This document shows, piece by piece, positions 1-9,808 of a DNA stretch of 64,000 bases (its first letter is position 1; each line of letters starts with the position of its first letter). This DNA is from Candidatus Arsenophonus triatominarum (lineage in GTDB: Bacteria > Pseudomonadota > Gammaproteobacteria > Enterobacterales > Enterobacteriaceae): the NCBI RefSeq assembly GCF_001640365.1, contig NZ_LWMI01000012.1, positions 55,462-119,461 on the forward strand, in the 5' to 3' direction. The notes beneath the pieces are model-generated. The model was not told where the DNA came from, ran no database searches, and worked only from the letters and a program-made list of their open reading frames with translations. The translations under genes and the position numbers were made by a program.

Positions 1-579
1 CCCTTTATCCGCATACAAACAACCAGAAAGATCTTTTATCAGCTCAGGTAATGGTTTCCGATCATCTGCGTTTCCTGGTGTAAGTCGAAAACTGAGTATT
101 TCCCCCAAATGATTGACAATTACATGAAGTTTGAAACCAAAGAACCAACCTGTTGAGGTTTTTCCTCGTTCAGCTATTCCATCGAAGGCTTTATGCCGGC
201 GGATCCGTAAGTTATCACACACAGCTATCGGAGTAGAATCGGCAACCGACAGACCCGTACACTTTCCCTTAATTGACTCAAACAGTGCCGTTAAAGCTAA
301 GGCACTGCGCGGAAGTAACTCTACGCAGCGTGAATATGATGGCAAGTTAGGAAATTCCTTCCTGAGATATAAACGGACATGATAGAGATAAAATACCTTG
401 AATTGGCTGAATCGGAGTTGATGAAACAAAACAACCAGTGTCATCATTTCAGCCAATGAAAGCTGAGTAGACCGTCTACGATGCTTACTACCGTTATTCA
501 GCAAAATTCCATGCATTTTGGGCTCGAAGTCTTTACAAAAATCATCCATCAGGCAATAAAGTTTAGTAAGATTTTCCAT
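1..579 (-). CDS. IS982-family transposase, N-terminal part (runs off the window)
   Basis: From the ATG at 579 the minus strand reads open to base 1, about 193 codons. It contains the family landmarks: VADSTP (first catalytic Asp), the H..FDGIAERGK.STGWFFGFKLH block, TPGNADDRKPL, and LYADKG around the second Asp. The C-terminal Glu region lies outside the window. No stop or frameshift is visible in this part, so the copy could be intact. Confidence 0.85.
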   Translation of the reverse strand, partial: MENLTKLYCLMDDFCKDFEPKMHGILLNNGSKHRRRSTQLSLAEMMTLVVLFHQLRFSQFKVFYLYHVRLYLRKEFPNLPSYSRCVELLPRSALALTALFESIKGKCTGLSVADSTPIAVCDNLRIRRHKAFDGIAERGKTSTGWFFGFKLHVIVNHLGEILSFRLTPGNADDRKPLPELIKDLSGCLYADKG

Positions 580-696
580 AATTGTTTAACAATGCTCTAC
601 TCTTTAACCAGATTGTTAGAGTATTTTAACGAAATATGCGCATTCAACTATTTGAATAGCAAGACTTTCACTTTATTTCTTATCCCGAACTCAGGT
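1..696 (-). mobile_element. IS982-family element, copy 1, cut by the window start
   Basis: The right end is an inverted-repeat terminus, ACCTGAGTTCGGGATAAG on the minus strand ending at 696. The same terminus opens copy 2 at 19640. Only the promoter-proximal part of the element lies in the window; the rest is left of base 1. The right flank (697 on) is a different transposase remnant, so this copy landed in, or recombined with, older IS debris. Confidence 0.85.
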
Positions 697-867
697 TATT
701 GATAAATGCGGTGCGTGGTTCCAATGGATGACAGAAGGTCTCGTAAAGCAAACATCAGAGAATTTTGATATTCCTGAATCCATAAGCCATCGTCCACTTA
801 TTGCTGTAGATGGATCTGTGGTAAAAGAACCCTGAAGGCGTTCCCCTGAGTGGAGAATTCACTATGC
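697..867 (+). pseudogene. IS4-family transposase fragment
   Basis: One frame reads IDKCGAWFQWMTEGL, then PLIAVDGSVVKEP, a stop, and RSPEWRIHY. This is the IS4-family block around the first catalytic Asp (VDGS.VKEPG..G..WRIHY), with the usual Gly codon turned into TGA. It is bounded by an IS982 end on the left and MITE-A copy 1 on the right, so both termini of the element are gone. Confidence 0.65.
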
Positions 868-1060
868 CACGAGTTTCGCACAGGCATATAAAAATTCCAA
901 AAATGGCTTAAAAGCAATGGTTAATTTGCAAGTTACTAAAACGTATAAATTTGTTTAAATTACAATAAGTTGCTTTTAATTTATAAGATTTTGTCTATTT
1001 ATATATTATGCTGAATTAAACTTAAAAATAGAGCGTTTTTTTATTGGTGCGAAACTCGTG
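868..1060 (+). repeat. MITE-A copy 1
   Basis: A 193-bp non-coding AT-rich element bounded by CACGAGTTTCGCAC and its inverse GTGCGAAACTCGTG. Flanks differ (TATGC and GCTCA), so no target duplication remains. Its right end runs into the 3' end of the endonuclease V-like gene and supplies that gene's last codons and stop. Confidence 0.9.
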
Positions 1061-1370
1061 GCTCAGTAATTTGATAATTTTTCCACAAATGAGAATAGTT
1101 TTTCACCTCTTCAGGCCATTTATTGATAACAGAAAATCCTCGCTTAAGACATTCCTGATGTAGTGATGTATATCGCAAATGCAAAAATAGCAATTTATCC
1201 CTAAAAAATATGACATGTCCCTTTCCTAAGGTATATGAAGTTAGCGTAGACAATGTAACATTGCCTTCTTTTTTAACAATATAATTTGGTATACGAGTTA
1301 ATTCTCTATGTTCAGCTAACAAGTGCTGATCGCATAATTCACTATGCGGGATTACATTTATTCCCGTCAT
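1041..1370 (-). CDS. Pyrimidine-dimer DNA glycosylase/AP lyase, T4 endonuclease V (DenV)-like, C-terminus replaced
   Basis: The 109-residue product aligns by eye with phage T4 endonuclease V (138 aa): MTGIN.., SELCDQHLLAEHRELTRI, LGKGHVIFFRDKLLFL, and HQECLKRGF. Thr2, the Schiff-base nucleophile, and Glu23, the catalytic acid, are both present, as are His16, Arg22 and Arg26; Arg3 is Gly. The T4 enzyme cuts at UV-induced cyclobutane dimers. The reading frame enters MITE-A copy 1 and ends RVSHQ-stop, so about the last 25-30 residues of the family, including the aromatic C-terminal tail that contacts DNA, are missing. The gene is probably phage-derived, since lysis and antirepressor genes lie nearby. 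Family assignment is firm; activity is doubtful. Confidence 0.82.
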   Translation of the reverse strand: MTGINVIPHSELCDQHLLAEHRELTRIPNYIVKKEGNVTLSTLTSYTLGKGHVIFFRDKLLFLHLRYTSLHQECLKRGFSVINKWPEEVKNYSHLWKNYQITEPRVSHQ

Positions 1371-1456
1371 AATTAGCTAATAATCAAAATTTTTATGTTA
1401 AAAATCTTATTATATCTCTATTTACGAGGGTGTTCATAATTCTGTGTCAGGGGATT

Positions 1457-2128
1457 TTATATTTTGATTATACCATCTAGGCGCCCTTTAAAATAGATGG
1501 ACAATTGAGCAATGGTTAACGCCCAGTTACTAATCGGCATAGTCCATTTGTTGGATACCTGATTGATGCCAATATAGAGTAATTTTAATAAGCTGTTTTC
1601 ATTAGGAAAAGCCCCTTTGGTTTTAGTTAATTTCCTAAACTGCCGATGAACCGCCTCTACTGCATTGGTCATATAAATGGGTTTTCTAATGGCTTTAGGG
1701 TATCGAAAATAAGCACTGAGCAACTCCCATTTACTTCGCCAGGATTCTAGCACTATCGGGTATTTTTCACCCCATTTCGATTCCAGTGTAGTGGCCAATT
1801 TTAGTTGACCACTACAGATTTTGTTATCAATATCCTCTGATAATTTTGTCTGATTTTTCTTAATGAGCTGAGGCTCAAAAGCACCTGACCTGTCTCTGGG
1901 CGTTTTCAGTTCAAATTGACCTGATGTCAATTTAACCGTTTTTCGAGTATAGCCATTTTTACGCGTATCGTTTGACGTTGTCGATAGGTAGTGTTCTATT
2001 TCTGCCTGCAGGGCAGCTTCGGTCAGCTGTTTTATGAGTGGTGTGAGTATTCCATCCGTACCGAGTAAATTTTTACCTGATTGTAATTGCTTCAACGCTT
2101 CATCAAAATTAAATGATTGATTTCTCAT
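1457..2128 (-). pseudogene. IS256-family (Mutator-type) transposase, internal deletion
   Basis: The N-terminal half (MRNQSFNFDEAL, LIKQLTEAALQAEIEHYL, GYTRKTVK, ELKTPRDR.G.F.P) and the C-terminal end (W..KYP, AYFRYPKAIRKPIYMTNAVEAVHRQFRK, the IS256 Glu region) remain in one 223-codon frame. About 170 residues holding both catalytic Asp residues are gone. The join encodes a short foreign stretch made by the IS3 scar. It cannot be an active transposase. Confidence 0.85.
1787..1816. other. 30-bp IS3 scar
   Basis: The outer 8 bp of one IS3 end (TGTAGTGG) are fused directly to the last 22 bp of the other end, closing with CCACTACA. Both ends of this IS3 contain GTGG at the join, so the interior was probably lost between 4-bp direct repeats. 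Confidence 0.75.
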
Positions 2129-2287
2129 ATGTCATACCTCTTTTTTTTGAGTTTAAGATATGACACAGATTTTCGAACACTACCCTATTTCTAAATTTAT
2201 ATTAAAAATTATTTTATCTTATATTGTTACTGTTAATCCATTTTATATATTTAACTAAAACCACGATGACGCAATTGTCTTGCTAAA

Positions 2288-2521
2288 ATGGCAGCAACTA
2301 GGCTTACAAAACAACAAATATGGCAATCAAAAAAAGTTTAGAATATTTATGCCGCAACAACTTTCCAGGGTAATATTAATCCCACTGTTCCTACGGCTAT
2401 ACATAACACTCATATTAACCCAAAAACGTATAATTCAGGCAGTCCTGTTTATAGCAATAATGATACCAACTTAGAAATTAATGATGAAGATCTGACTTAT
2501 TTAAATAGAGATTATCCATAA
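2288..2521 (+). pseudogene. Unrecognised small reading frame with an internal stop
   Basis: From ATG 2288 the frame reads MAATRLTKQQIWQSKKV, meets TAG at 2339, then continues open for 60 codons (NIYAATTFQGNINPTVP, rich in Asn and Thr) to TAA at 2521. One lost sense codon would give a 77-residue protein. I do not recognise the family. The neighbours suggest phage or accessory DNA. Confidence 0.35.
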
Positions 2522-2572
2522 TATAAAGTAATAATTGAGCAGATTTGGTAACCAAAAGTATAATCATAATAC

Positions 2573-2598
2573 AAAAAAACCAGCCGCAATGGCTGGTT
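2573..2598 (-). terminator. Rho-independent terminator on the minus strand
   Basis: Read on the minus strand, AACCAGCC, a 5-base loop and GGCTGGTT form a perfect 8-bp stem followed by seven T. It lies about 390 bp downstream of the amidase gene and is the first strong stop in that direction. Confidence 0.75.
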
Positions 2599-2985
2599 AT
2601 CAAAATAAAGTAACAACTTAAATCATAAAATAGTAAGAGCATATTATTACGGTGGCTAATTAGCATACATTTTATTGAGTACATAGAATGAAAGTTTAAT
2701 AAATTTACCGGAAAATATAGTTTAATAAACGGTATTTTACAGATAAAATATTAATAGTTAGTTCTAAAAAAATAATTATCATAGTAAAAGAATATTTATA
2801 TTAAATATCCAATCAGAACTTAACTGACCTATATCGGTTTACCCATATTTTCAAACTCTCAAAATTAACATAGCATCTGCTTTAATAAAAATTTCTTACT
2901 TACTTTCAATGGGTTGTTATGTTTAAATGTAAAAAACCATCAGAATTAAATGATAGTTTTTTATAAGGTAAATCTTAATAAACGA
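2599..2985. other. AT-rich stretch without a recognisable gene
   Basis: There is no supported coding frame on either strand, no tRNA and no IS end. It is the 3' side of the amidase gene and looks like eroded DNA or an untranslated tail leading to the terminator at 2573-2598. Confidence 0.5.
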
Positions 2986-3750
2986 TTAAGGAAAATATTT
3001 TTCTACTAAGGCATAAAGAATGGCCACGGTTTCAACGTCTATTATGCCATCGTAATTTGATTGCCGAAAATGTAGCTGAAAAGCTCTGATCAATTTTATA
3101 TAGTCATTATTATTAGCTGCCTGAGATACATCATAGCCATAGGACTTTAGTTTTTTGACAATCTCCGCCTTTGCCGGTATTTTATTTTTGAATTGCTCCA
3201 TATACTTCTGTTTTTTTTCTTCTTCATACCAGGCACCAATTCCGGCGTCATAAAGTTTTTTCCATGGAAAGGCAGCACCTGGATCACTTTTACGGCCAAT
3301 GGCAATGTCTGAGTGCCCAACAATATTTGTTGGTGACATATCTGGATAACGTTGAACAATATTTAATGCTAATTCTTTTACTGCATCAATTTGTTTATCA
3401 TTAAACGGCGGAAAAATCATTTTTCCATTAGCATAACCCGCTTCATTGACGATTTCGATCCCTATCGCAGTATCATTTAAATTTGATCGTCCAGCCCATA
3501 AGCTAACGCCCGCATGCCATGCTCGCTCATTTTCATCCACCAAATTAAAAATTCTGACATCATTAAAACCAGCAGCCTGATAAGTTTTATCAGTTGGAGC
3601 TGGTACTAAATAATGCGCACTAACACTATTACCCGTTAATGCAGTAATTGAAGCTTGAAAATTTAAAGCCGTATAATGCATAACAAGAAAACGAATCCTA
3701 CGGTTAAAACTTTTGACTGAACGATATGAGTTATAATCGATGAAGTACAT
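2986..3750 (-). CDS. N-acetylmuramoyl-L-alanine amidase, AmiD-like, without a signal peptide
   Basis: The product (254 aa from ATG 3750) matches AmiD along its length. An Amidase_2/PGRP domain holds zinc ligands in LVMHYTA (His25) and VGHSDIA, plus the SDPG motif near 156; a C-terminal peptidoglycan-binding helical domain has IKLIRAFQLHFR. It should cut the amide between MurNAc and L-Ala. The start at 3750 is chosen because GAGGAAGG sits just upstream; a longer frame begins at 3786. E. coli AmiD is an outer-membrane lipoprotein, but here there is no signal peptide or lipobox. Together with the adjacent Rz-like gene in the same direction, this suggests either a phage endolysin role or a cytosolic relocation. 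The catalytic core looks intact. Confidence 0.85.
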   Translation of the reverse strand: MYFIDYNSYRSVKSFNRRIRFLVMHYTALNFQASITALTGNSVSAHYLVPAPTDKTYQAAGFNDVRIFNLVDENERAWHAGVSLWAGRSNLNDTAIGIEIVNEAGYANGKMIFPPFNDKQIDAVKELALNIVQRYPDMSPTNIVGHSDIAIGRKSDPGAAFPWKKLYDAGIGAWYEEEKKQKYMEQFKNKIPAKAEIVKKLKSYGYDVSQAANNNDYIKLIRAFQLHFRQSNYDGIIDVETVAILYALVEKYFP

Positions 3751-3894
3751 GTTTCCTTCCTCTGTTCGTTTAACTATTTTCAACAATAAATGAAACGGTT
3801 TTTCAACTCCTTATTAAAAATGTAACAATTAATTTCAAAGAAATATCAATCACAAACGATGAAATCATCATTGAGAACATGAATAACAAATTTA

Positions 3895-4517
3895 TCACTG
3901 TTTATAAATTTCCTGCACTCTTGCCCGCAATCCCAAAAATTGGGCTTCTAATGTTTCAAGTTGACGTCTGAGACGAAGATAATTTCGTCCAGCGTCTGGC
4001 GCCAATTCGGTGGTGGTGGCAACATTTTGATCTGGGGGACACACTGCTTTGACGAACAAGCGCTTATGGTTATTACGCAAATCATCACTAAGCTTATTGT
4101 ATTTCCATTTTCGCATTATTAAGTTCCTGAGTACGTTCAACATCAATTTGTTGTAACGACTTTATTTCGTATAAATAATTATTTTTAAGTTTTATTTGTT
4201 GTTATAATTCATCTTTAAGTTTTTTGTACACGAGTTTCGCACAGGCATATAAAATTCCAGAAATGGCTTAAAAGCAATGGTTAATTTGCAAGTTACTAAA
4301 ACGTATAAATTTGTTTAAATTACAATAAGTTGCTTTTAATTTATAAGATTTTGTTTATTTATATATTATGCTGAATTAAACTTAAAAATAGAACGTTTTT
4401 TTATTGGTGAAAAACTCGTCTTGTATTGATACTTTAGATGAGTGTAATTGTTATAAACCACCGCAAATATCGCGGATATTAAAGTTGCTATAATTATTAT
4501 GATAGAATTTAATTTCA
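3895..4517 (-). pseudogene. Rz-like phage inner-membrane spanin, interrupted by MITE-A
   Basis: The N-terminus (ATG 4517, MKLNSIIIIATLISAIFAVV) is a single membrane anchor, followed by MITE-A copy 2. The other side resumes with DVERTQELNNAKMEIQ, a stop, then DDLRNNHKRLFVKAVCPP and ARVQEIYKQ at the end. This is the layout of lambda Rz: N-terminal anchor, charged coiled coil, KAVC motif, RNYLRLRR-type C-terminus. Spanins fuse inner and outer membranes at the last step of phage lysis. A stop or frameshift near 4098 and the MITE destroy the gene. It lies upstream of the amidase on the same strand, as in a lysis cassette. Confidence 0.72.
4229..4420 (+). repeat. MITE-A copy 2, with 5-bp target duplication
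   Basis: A 192-bp copy inside the Rz-like gene, flanked by TTGTA on both sides (4224-4228 and 4421-4425). The right terminus has drifted (AAAACTCGTC). The clear duplication shows a true transposition event. Confidence 0.92.
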
Positions 4518-4731
4518 TAATAAAAGACGTTTTTTCAAACGTTTACTCGTATGTTAACTGCCGTATTCTTTACTAATAAAAGCGGTTTTTATTATTCGAC
4601 TTATTAATCAATAAACCATTAACTATCAATGAAAATACAAATTTAGATTAAGTTTTAAAACAACCCTGGTTGTTATATCTTATAATTTACCATTTACATA
4701 GGATTGCAACAGTATCAACCGCTTTTGTACC

Positions 4732-4848
4732 TTAAGTCACGATATCCTTTATAGGATTGACTTCGCCGATAATTTCGATTAGAAAGTCCGCTTTTCCATT
4801 TCCATCATAATCAAGCATTAGGCTGGTTAAATTTTCTAATTGATTATA
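4732..4848 (-). pseudogene. C-terminal fragment with an EF-hand-like DYDGNGKAD loop
   Basis: An open minus-strand frame of 38 codons reads SLMLDYDGNGKADFL, then IEIIGEVNPIKDIVT and a TAA at 4732. The D-x-D-x-N-G-x-x-D pattern is typical of calcium-binding loops in VCBS/FG-GAP, dockerin and some toxin proteins. The upstream part was cut off by IS481 copy 1 and does not reappear on the element's other side, so the parent protein cannot be named. Confidence 0.45.
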
Positions 4849-5816
4849 TGTGGTAGCTCAGACTTGATCTGGCAGTTACCTGTTATTTATACAGTACCTG
4901 TCAGGTTAAATTTGATTTAAATCTTTCTCTCTCCAAAGTTGTTTTCCATCGTGTAAAGTTGCCATAGGAGTTCGACTGCAACACATTTTTCCTTGATGAG
5001 TGCGTTGGTTATTATATTCCGCTAACCATTTATCTAAATCAGCTTGTAATTCATCTAAAGCCCTATAGATTTTCTTACGAAAAGCTACCTGATAGAACTC
5101 TTGTAATACAGTTTTATGAAAGCGTTCACAAATCCCATTAGTTTGAGGTGAACGAGCTTTAGTTTTTGTATGATCAATATCATTGATAGCGAGATAAAGT
5201 TGATAATCGTGATGTTCAACTTTACCACAATACTCACTGCCTCTGTCCGTCAGTATACGTAACACCGGTAACCCGTGCTGGGAATAAAAAGGGAGAACCT
5301 TATCATTTAATAAATCTGCCGCCGTTATTGTAGTGGCATACTAAATTTGGCCACCTAAGTTGAGGTGATATGCTTACCTCATAATTTTTATAGGTGCCGA
5401 AATGAGTAAAATAATTACTGCTGAATTTAAATGTGAAACCGCCAAATTAGTCCTTGACCAAAATTACACCTATAGCTAGGCGACTTAATTTTGATTACAG
5501 CATATGTATTAAAAACAGGTCATCGATAGTGCATCCTGTTTCCATCTTTTTACGTTTAGCTTGAGACCATTTATGTTCTATAGGATTTAAATCTGGTGAA
5601 TACACAGGCAAATATTCTATCTGGTGTCCTGCGTTTATAATTGCCTGTTCAATATTCTTACCTTTGTGAAAGCTAGCGTTGTCCATAAAAATAACAGAAT
5701 TTTCAGGAAGTTCTGGGAGCAATATTTTTGTGATCCAAACATAAAAAACATCACGATTAATATTGCAATCAAATAATCCGATAGCAAAAAGGGTTGTTCC
5801 CAATAAAGCGCCAATA

Positions 5817-6697
5817 TAGCTAGGCGACTTAATTTTGATTACAAGGTGTGTTATGAGTTATACAATTGATTTTCGACGTAAAGTAATATCTGTAAGGAAA
5901 GCCGAAGGTTTAACAATTCGAGAAACTGCGAAACAATTCCGTATTGGAAAAGCGTCTTTAGTACGTTGGCTTAAACGACCAGAGCCAAAAAATTCAACGC
6001 CACGTAAGAGGAAGCTCGATAAAAATGCTTTAGCAAAAGATGTGGAACAGTATCCAGATGCTTACCAAAAGGAACGGGCAGAGCGATTCGGTGTTTGTAA
6101 AAAGACTATTTGGCAATCCCTTAAAAAGCTGGGATTAACCTATAAAAAAAACTCTATTCCATCCAAAAACCAACGAAAGCGACAGGCTGGCACATCAGCA
6201 AAAAAGACAACAGTATGAAAAAAAAGATAAATCTGTTGTTTTTATTGATGAAAGTGGTTTTTCACATGACACTCCACGAACTCACGGCTATTCCCCAAAA
6301 GGTCACCGTTGTTTTGGCCTGAAAAACTGGGGTGCTAAGGGAAGAACAAATGTTATTGGCGCTTTATTGGGAACAACCCTTTTTGCTATCGGATTATTTG
6401 ATTGCAATATTAACCGTGATGTTTTTTATGTTTGGATCACAAAAATATTGCTCCCAGAACTTCCTGAAAATTCTGTTATTTTTATGGACAACGCTAGCTT
6501 TCACAAAGGTAAGAATATTGAACAGGCAATTATAAACGCAGGACACCAGATAGAATATTTGCCTGTGTATTCACCAGATTTAAATCCTATAGAACATAAA
6601 TGGTCTCAAGCTAAACGTAAAAAGATGGAAACAGGATGCACTATCGATGACCTGTTTTTAATACATATGCTGTAATCAAAATTAAGTCGCCTAGCTA
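5817..6697 (+). mobile_element. IS630-family element, copy 2, inserted inside copy 1
   Basis: 881 bp with 26-bp near-perfect terminal inverted repeats. The TA target duplication (5815-5816, 6698-6699) lies in the transposase gene of copy 1, at GCCAA-TA-ACATTT. The nested copy is in the opposite orientation to its host. Confidence 0.95.
5853..6675 (+). CDS. IS630-family transposase, two overlapping frames
   Basis: orfA (ATG 5853 after AAGGTG, to 6218) carries HTH motifs (LTIRETAKQFRIGKASLVRWLK). The second frame runs on to 6675 and carries the DDE catalytic core: VVFIDESGF, IFMDNASFHKG, and YSPDLNPIEHKWSQAKRK. The frame change must occur at a run of eight A (6144-6151): upstream reads LGLTYKK, and the +1 frame downstream continues TLFHPKTNESDR, the usual IS630 linker. 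One base skipped, or two gained, by ribosome or polymerase slippage would give a full-length protein of about 270 residues. Members cut and paste at TA dinucleotides. This copy shows no lesion and can serve as the reference for the other copies in the window. Confidence 0.9.
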
Positions 6698-7825
6698 TAA
6701 CATTTGTTCTTCCCTTAGCACCCCAGTTTTTCAGGCCAAAACAACGGTGACCTTTTGGGGAATAGCCGTGAGTTCGTGGAGTGTCATGTGAAAAACCACT
6801 TTCATCAATAAAAACAACAGATTTATCTTTTTTTTCATACTGTTGTCTTTTTTGCTGATGTGCCAGCCTGTCGCTTTCGTTGGTTTTTGGATGGAATAGA
6901 GTTTTTTTTATAGGTTAATCCCAGCTTTTTAAGGGATTGCCAAATAGTCTTTTTACAAACACCGAATCGCTCTGCCCGTTCCTTTTGGTAAGCATCTGGA
7001 TACTGTTCCACATCTTTTGCTAAAGCATTTTTATCGAGCTTCCTCTTACGTGGCGTTGAATTTTTTGGCTCTGGTCGTTTAAGCCAACGTACTAAAGACG
7101 CTTTTCCAATACGGAATTGTTTCGCAGTTTCTCGAATTGTTAAACCTTCGGCTTTCCTTACAGATATTACTTTACGTCGAAAATCAATTGTATAACTCAT
7201 AACACACCTTGTAATCAAAATTAAGTCGCCTAGCTATACCAGGAAGCCGCGAAAGGCATGAACGTCAGTCTTTCAGCGATTAGCCGGTGGGTAAGAGCCC
7301 TTCGTTTAGAACGTCAAGGGAAAACATCGCCTGGTCTGCCATTAACACCTGAACAAATTGAGTTCAGAGAAATGAAGAAAAAAATCCACCGGCTGGAAAT
7401 GGAGAATGACATCTTAAAAAAGGCTACTGCGCTCTTAATGTCCGACTCACTGAAAAATTTTCGGTAGTTGAAAAGCTAAGAGTGCTTTATCCGGTGAAAA
7501 CTTTGTGTCGTATTTTTAATGTTCACCGAAGCAGTTATCGCTATTGGTGTCGGCCTAAGGAGCCAAATATTGAGCGGACGATAAAACGTAGCCTAGTCAG
7601 CGAAGCGTGGAACGTTAGTGGCGGCTCTGCTGGCGCAAGGACTATCGCCACGATGGTTACCAATACACACAACGTGAAACTTGGGCGGTGGTTAGCGGGT
7701 AAGTTGATGAAAGAATTAATCATCGTCAGTTGCCAAGAGCGAAAACATAAATACAACCGCGGTGGAAATGAACGTATTGATATTCCAAATCTGCTCAATA
7801 GGCAGTTCGCTGTTACAAAGCCTGA

Positions 7826-8302
<477 letters not shown>

Positions 8303-8325
8303 TGACCGTGTGCAGGGTATTCAAT

Positions 8326-9362
8326 AAAATAGTTGCTGAATAGAGACTTGCATTTTTTGTCACGCTATAGACAATAAAAAGAGGTTTAACTTAGAAAATA
8401 ACGGTTTGAAATGATCAACAAAGAGCGGTTGTTACGAGATAATCGTTTATGTAAAGCAATCATTGGATTATCAGTCGAAGAATTGAAAAATTTAGCCGCT
8501 GAATTTTCAGCTTGTTATTTGATTTATCGGAAAAAGAATCGAAAAGATCACGAGCGGCAAATGGGTGCAGGGCAGAAAGAATTTATCCCAACCCCATTAG
8601 ATAAACTGCTTTTTATTTTATTGTATTTAAAATGTTATCCGACCTATGATTTGCAAGGACTTCTTTTTGGTTTAGATAGAACACGGGTATGTCGCTGGGT
8701 AAAAATATTATTGCCGGTTTTAGAGATGACCTTGGGGCGAGAATGTGTTTTGCCCGCTCGTCAAATTCGCTCTGCTGAGGAATTTTTTCGCGCCTTTCCT
8801 GGAGTTAAAGACGTCTTTATTGATGGGACAGAGCGACCTGTCCAAAAGCCTAAGAATCTGCGTCGGCGAAAAAAAATGTATTCGGGAAAGAAAAGACAGA
8901 CCACTCGAAAAGGGCTTATTATGACTGACGAAACGAGGAAAATTGGATTTATCCCCATGATCAAAAATGGGCGCCGTCACGATAAACGCTTACTCGATAA
9001 AGTCGATATAATTCGCCATATTCCCCCTGAGGTAACCATCTGGGCCGATACCGGTTTTCAAGGTATAGATAAACAGCATCCTAATACACAAATCCCAAAA
9101 AAAGGAACTCGAAAAAGACCTTTATCGCCTGAACAAAAACAAGAAAATAAAATAATCTCGGGCATCCGTATTACGGTTGAACACGCCATCGCGGGTATCA
9201 AGCGCCTCGGTTGTATGACCCAAATTTTACGGAATCGTAGACCCTTTATTGATGATACCTTTTTACTCCTTAGTGCCGGTCTTTGGAATTTCCATCTCAG
9301 AACAGCCTAAAATTTACTTCAATCACCGAAATACCCTTATTTCACTATTAAGCAACACGCTT
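8326..9362 (+). mobile_element. IS5-family (ISL2-like) element, copy 1
   Basis: 1037 bp, from AAAATAGTTGCTGAATAG to the inverse of AAGCGTGTTGCTTAATAG, with 3-bp target duplication AAT (8323-8325, 9363-9365) in IS481 copy 1. The imperfect terminal repeats share the core GTTGCT.AATAG. Confidence 0.92.
8411..9310 (+). CDS. IS5-family (DDE_Tnp_4 type) transposase
   Basis: 299 residues. The N-terminal part has an HTH-like region (GLLFGLDRTRVCRWVKILLPVLE), followed by a catalytic domain with VFIDGTERPVQKPK (first Asp), TIWADTGFQGI (second Asp) and RITVEHAIAGIKRLG (Glu). This is the HARBI1-like DDE_4 arrangement of the IS5 family. The frame is complete and both element ends are present, so this copy may be active. 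Confidence 0.9.
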   Translation: MINKERLLRDNRLCKAIIGLSVEELKNLAAEFSACYLIYRKKNRKDHERQMGAGQKEFIPTPLDKLLFILLYLKCYPTYDLQGLLFGLDRTRVCRWVKILLPVLEMTLGRECVLPARQIRSAEEFFRAFPGVKDVFIDGTERPVQKPKNLRRRKKMYSGKKRQTTRKGLIMTDETRKIGFIPMIKNGRRHDKRLLDKVDIIRHIPPEVTIWADTGFQGIDKQHPNTQIPKKGTRKRPLSPEQKQENKIISGIRITVEHAIAGIKRLGCMTQILRNRRPFIDDTFLLLSAGLWNFHLRTA

Positions 9363-9808
9363 AATGGCATACTCAACTATAGCGCTTTCAATCTGTTCAT
9401 CTACTCTATTTTTTACGTTAGGCACCTGTCGATTTTGATTAATTAAAGCGTCTATCCCACCATCGTTAACAAATTCCTGGTAGCGATAAAACGTATCTCG
9501 GGATACCCTCATAATCTTACAGGCTTTTGAGACGTTATTAAGCTCTTCAGCGAAGTTAAGTAACCCGACTTTATGTTTGTGATAGGATTATTTGTTTGAT
9601 ACATAGAATTACCTTTTATTTAATTATCTAATGATGTTAATTAAAACCGGTAACGCTCTTTTTTAAATCAGAATTGTCAGATTAAGTTAAGACTAATATA
9701 AATGAACATAAATACTCATTCATCAATTAACTTTGAGGAATTATTATATGCAAAATTTAATCAACATCGAAACAAAAAATATCAATGGCGAATTAATCCA
9801 AACGGTTA

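Larger units (their letters stand above)
1426..2185 (-). mobile_element. IS256-family element, copy 1, internally deleted
   Basis: Imperfect terminal repeats are seen: GAGGGTGTTCATAATTCTGTGTCA at the left and, inverted, a GGTAGTGTTCGAAAATCTGTG-type end at the right. Intact IS256 elements are about 1.3 kb; this one is about 760 bp because the middle of the transposase is missing and a 30-bp IS3 scar sits at the join. Confidence 0.8.
5473..7236 (-). mobile_element. IS630-family element, copy 1, itself split by copy 2
   Basis: Terminal repeats TAGCTAGGCGACTTAATT and inverse, flanked by TA at 5471-5472 and 7237-7238. After removing copy 2 and one TA, the element is exactly 881 bp like the intact copies. 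Its transposase is broken by the insertion between 5815 and 6699. Confidence 0.95.
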
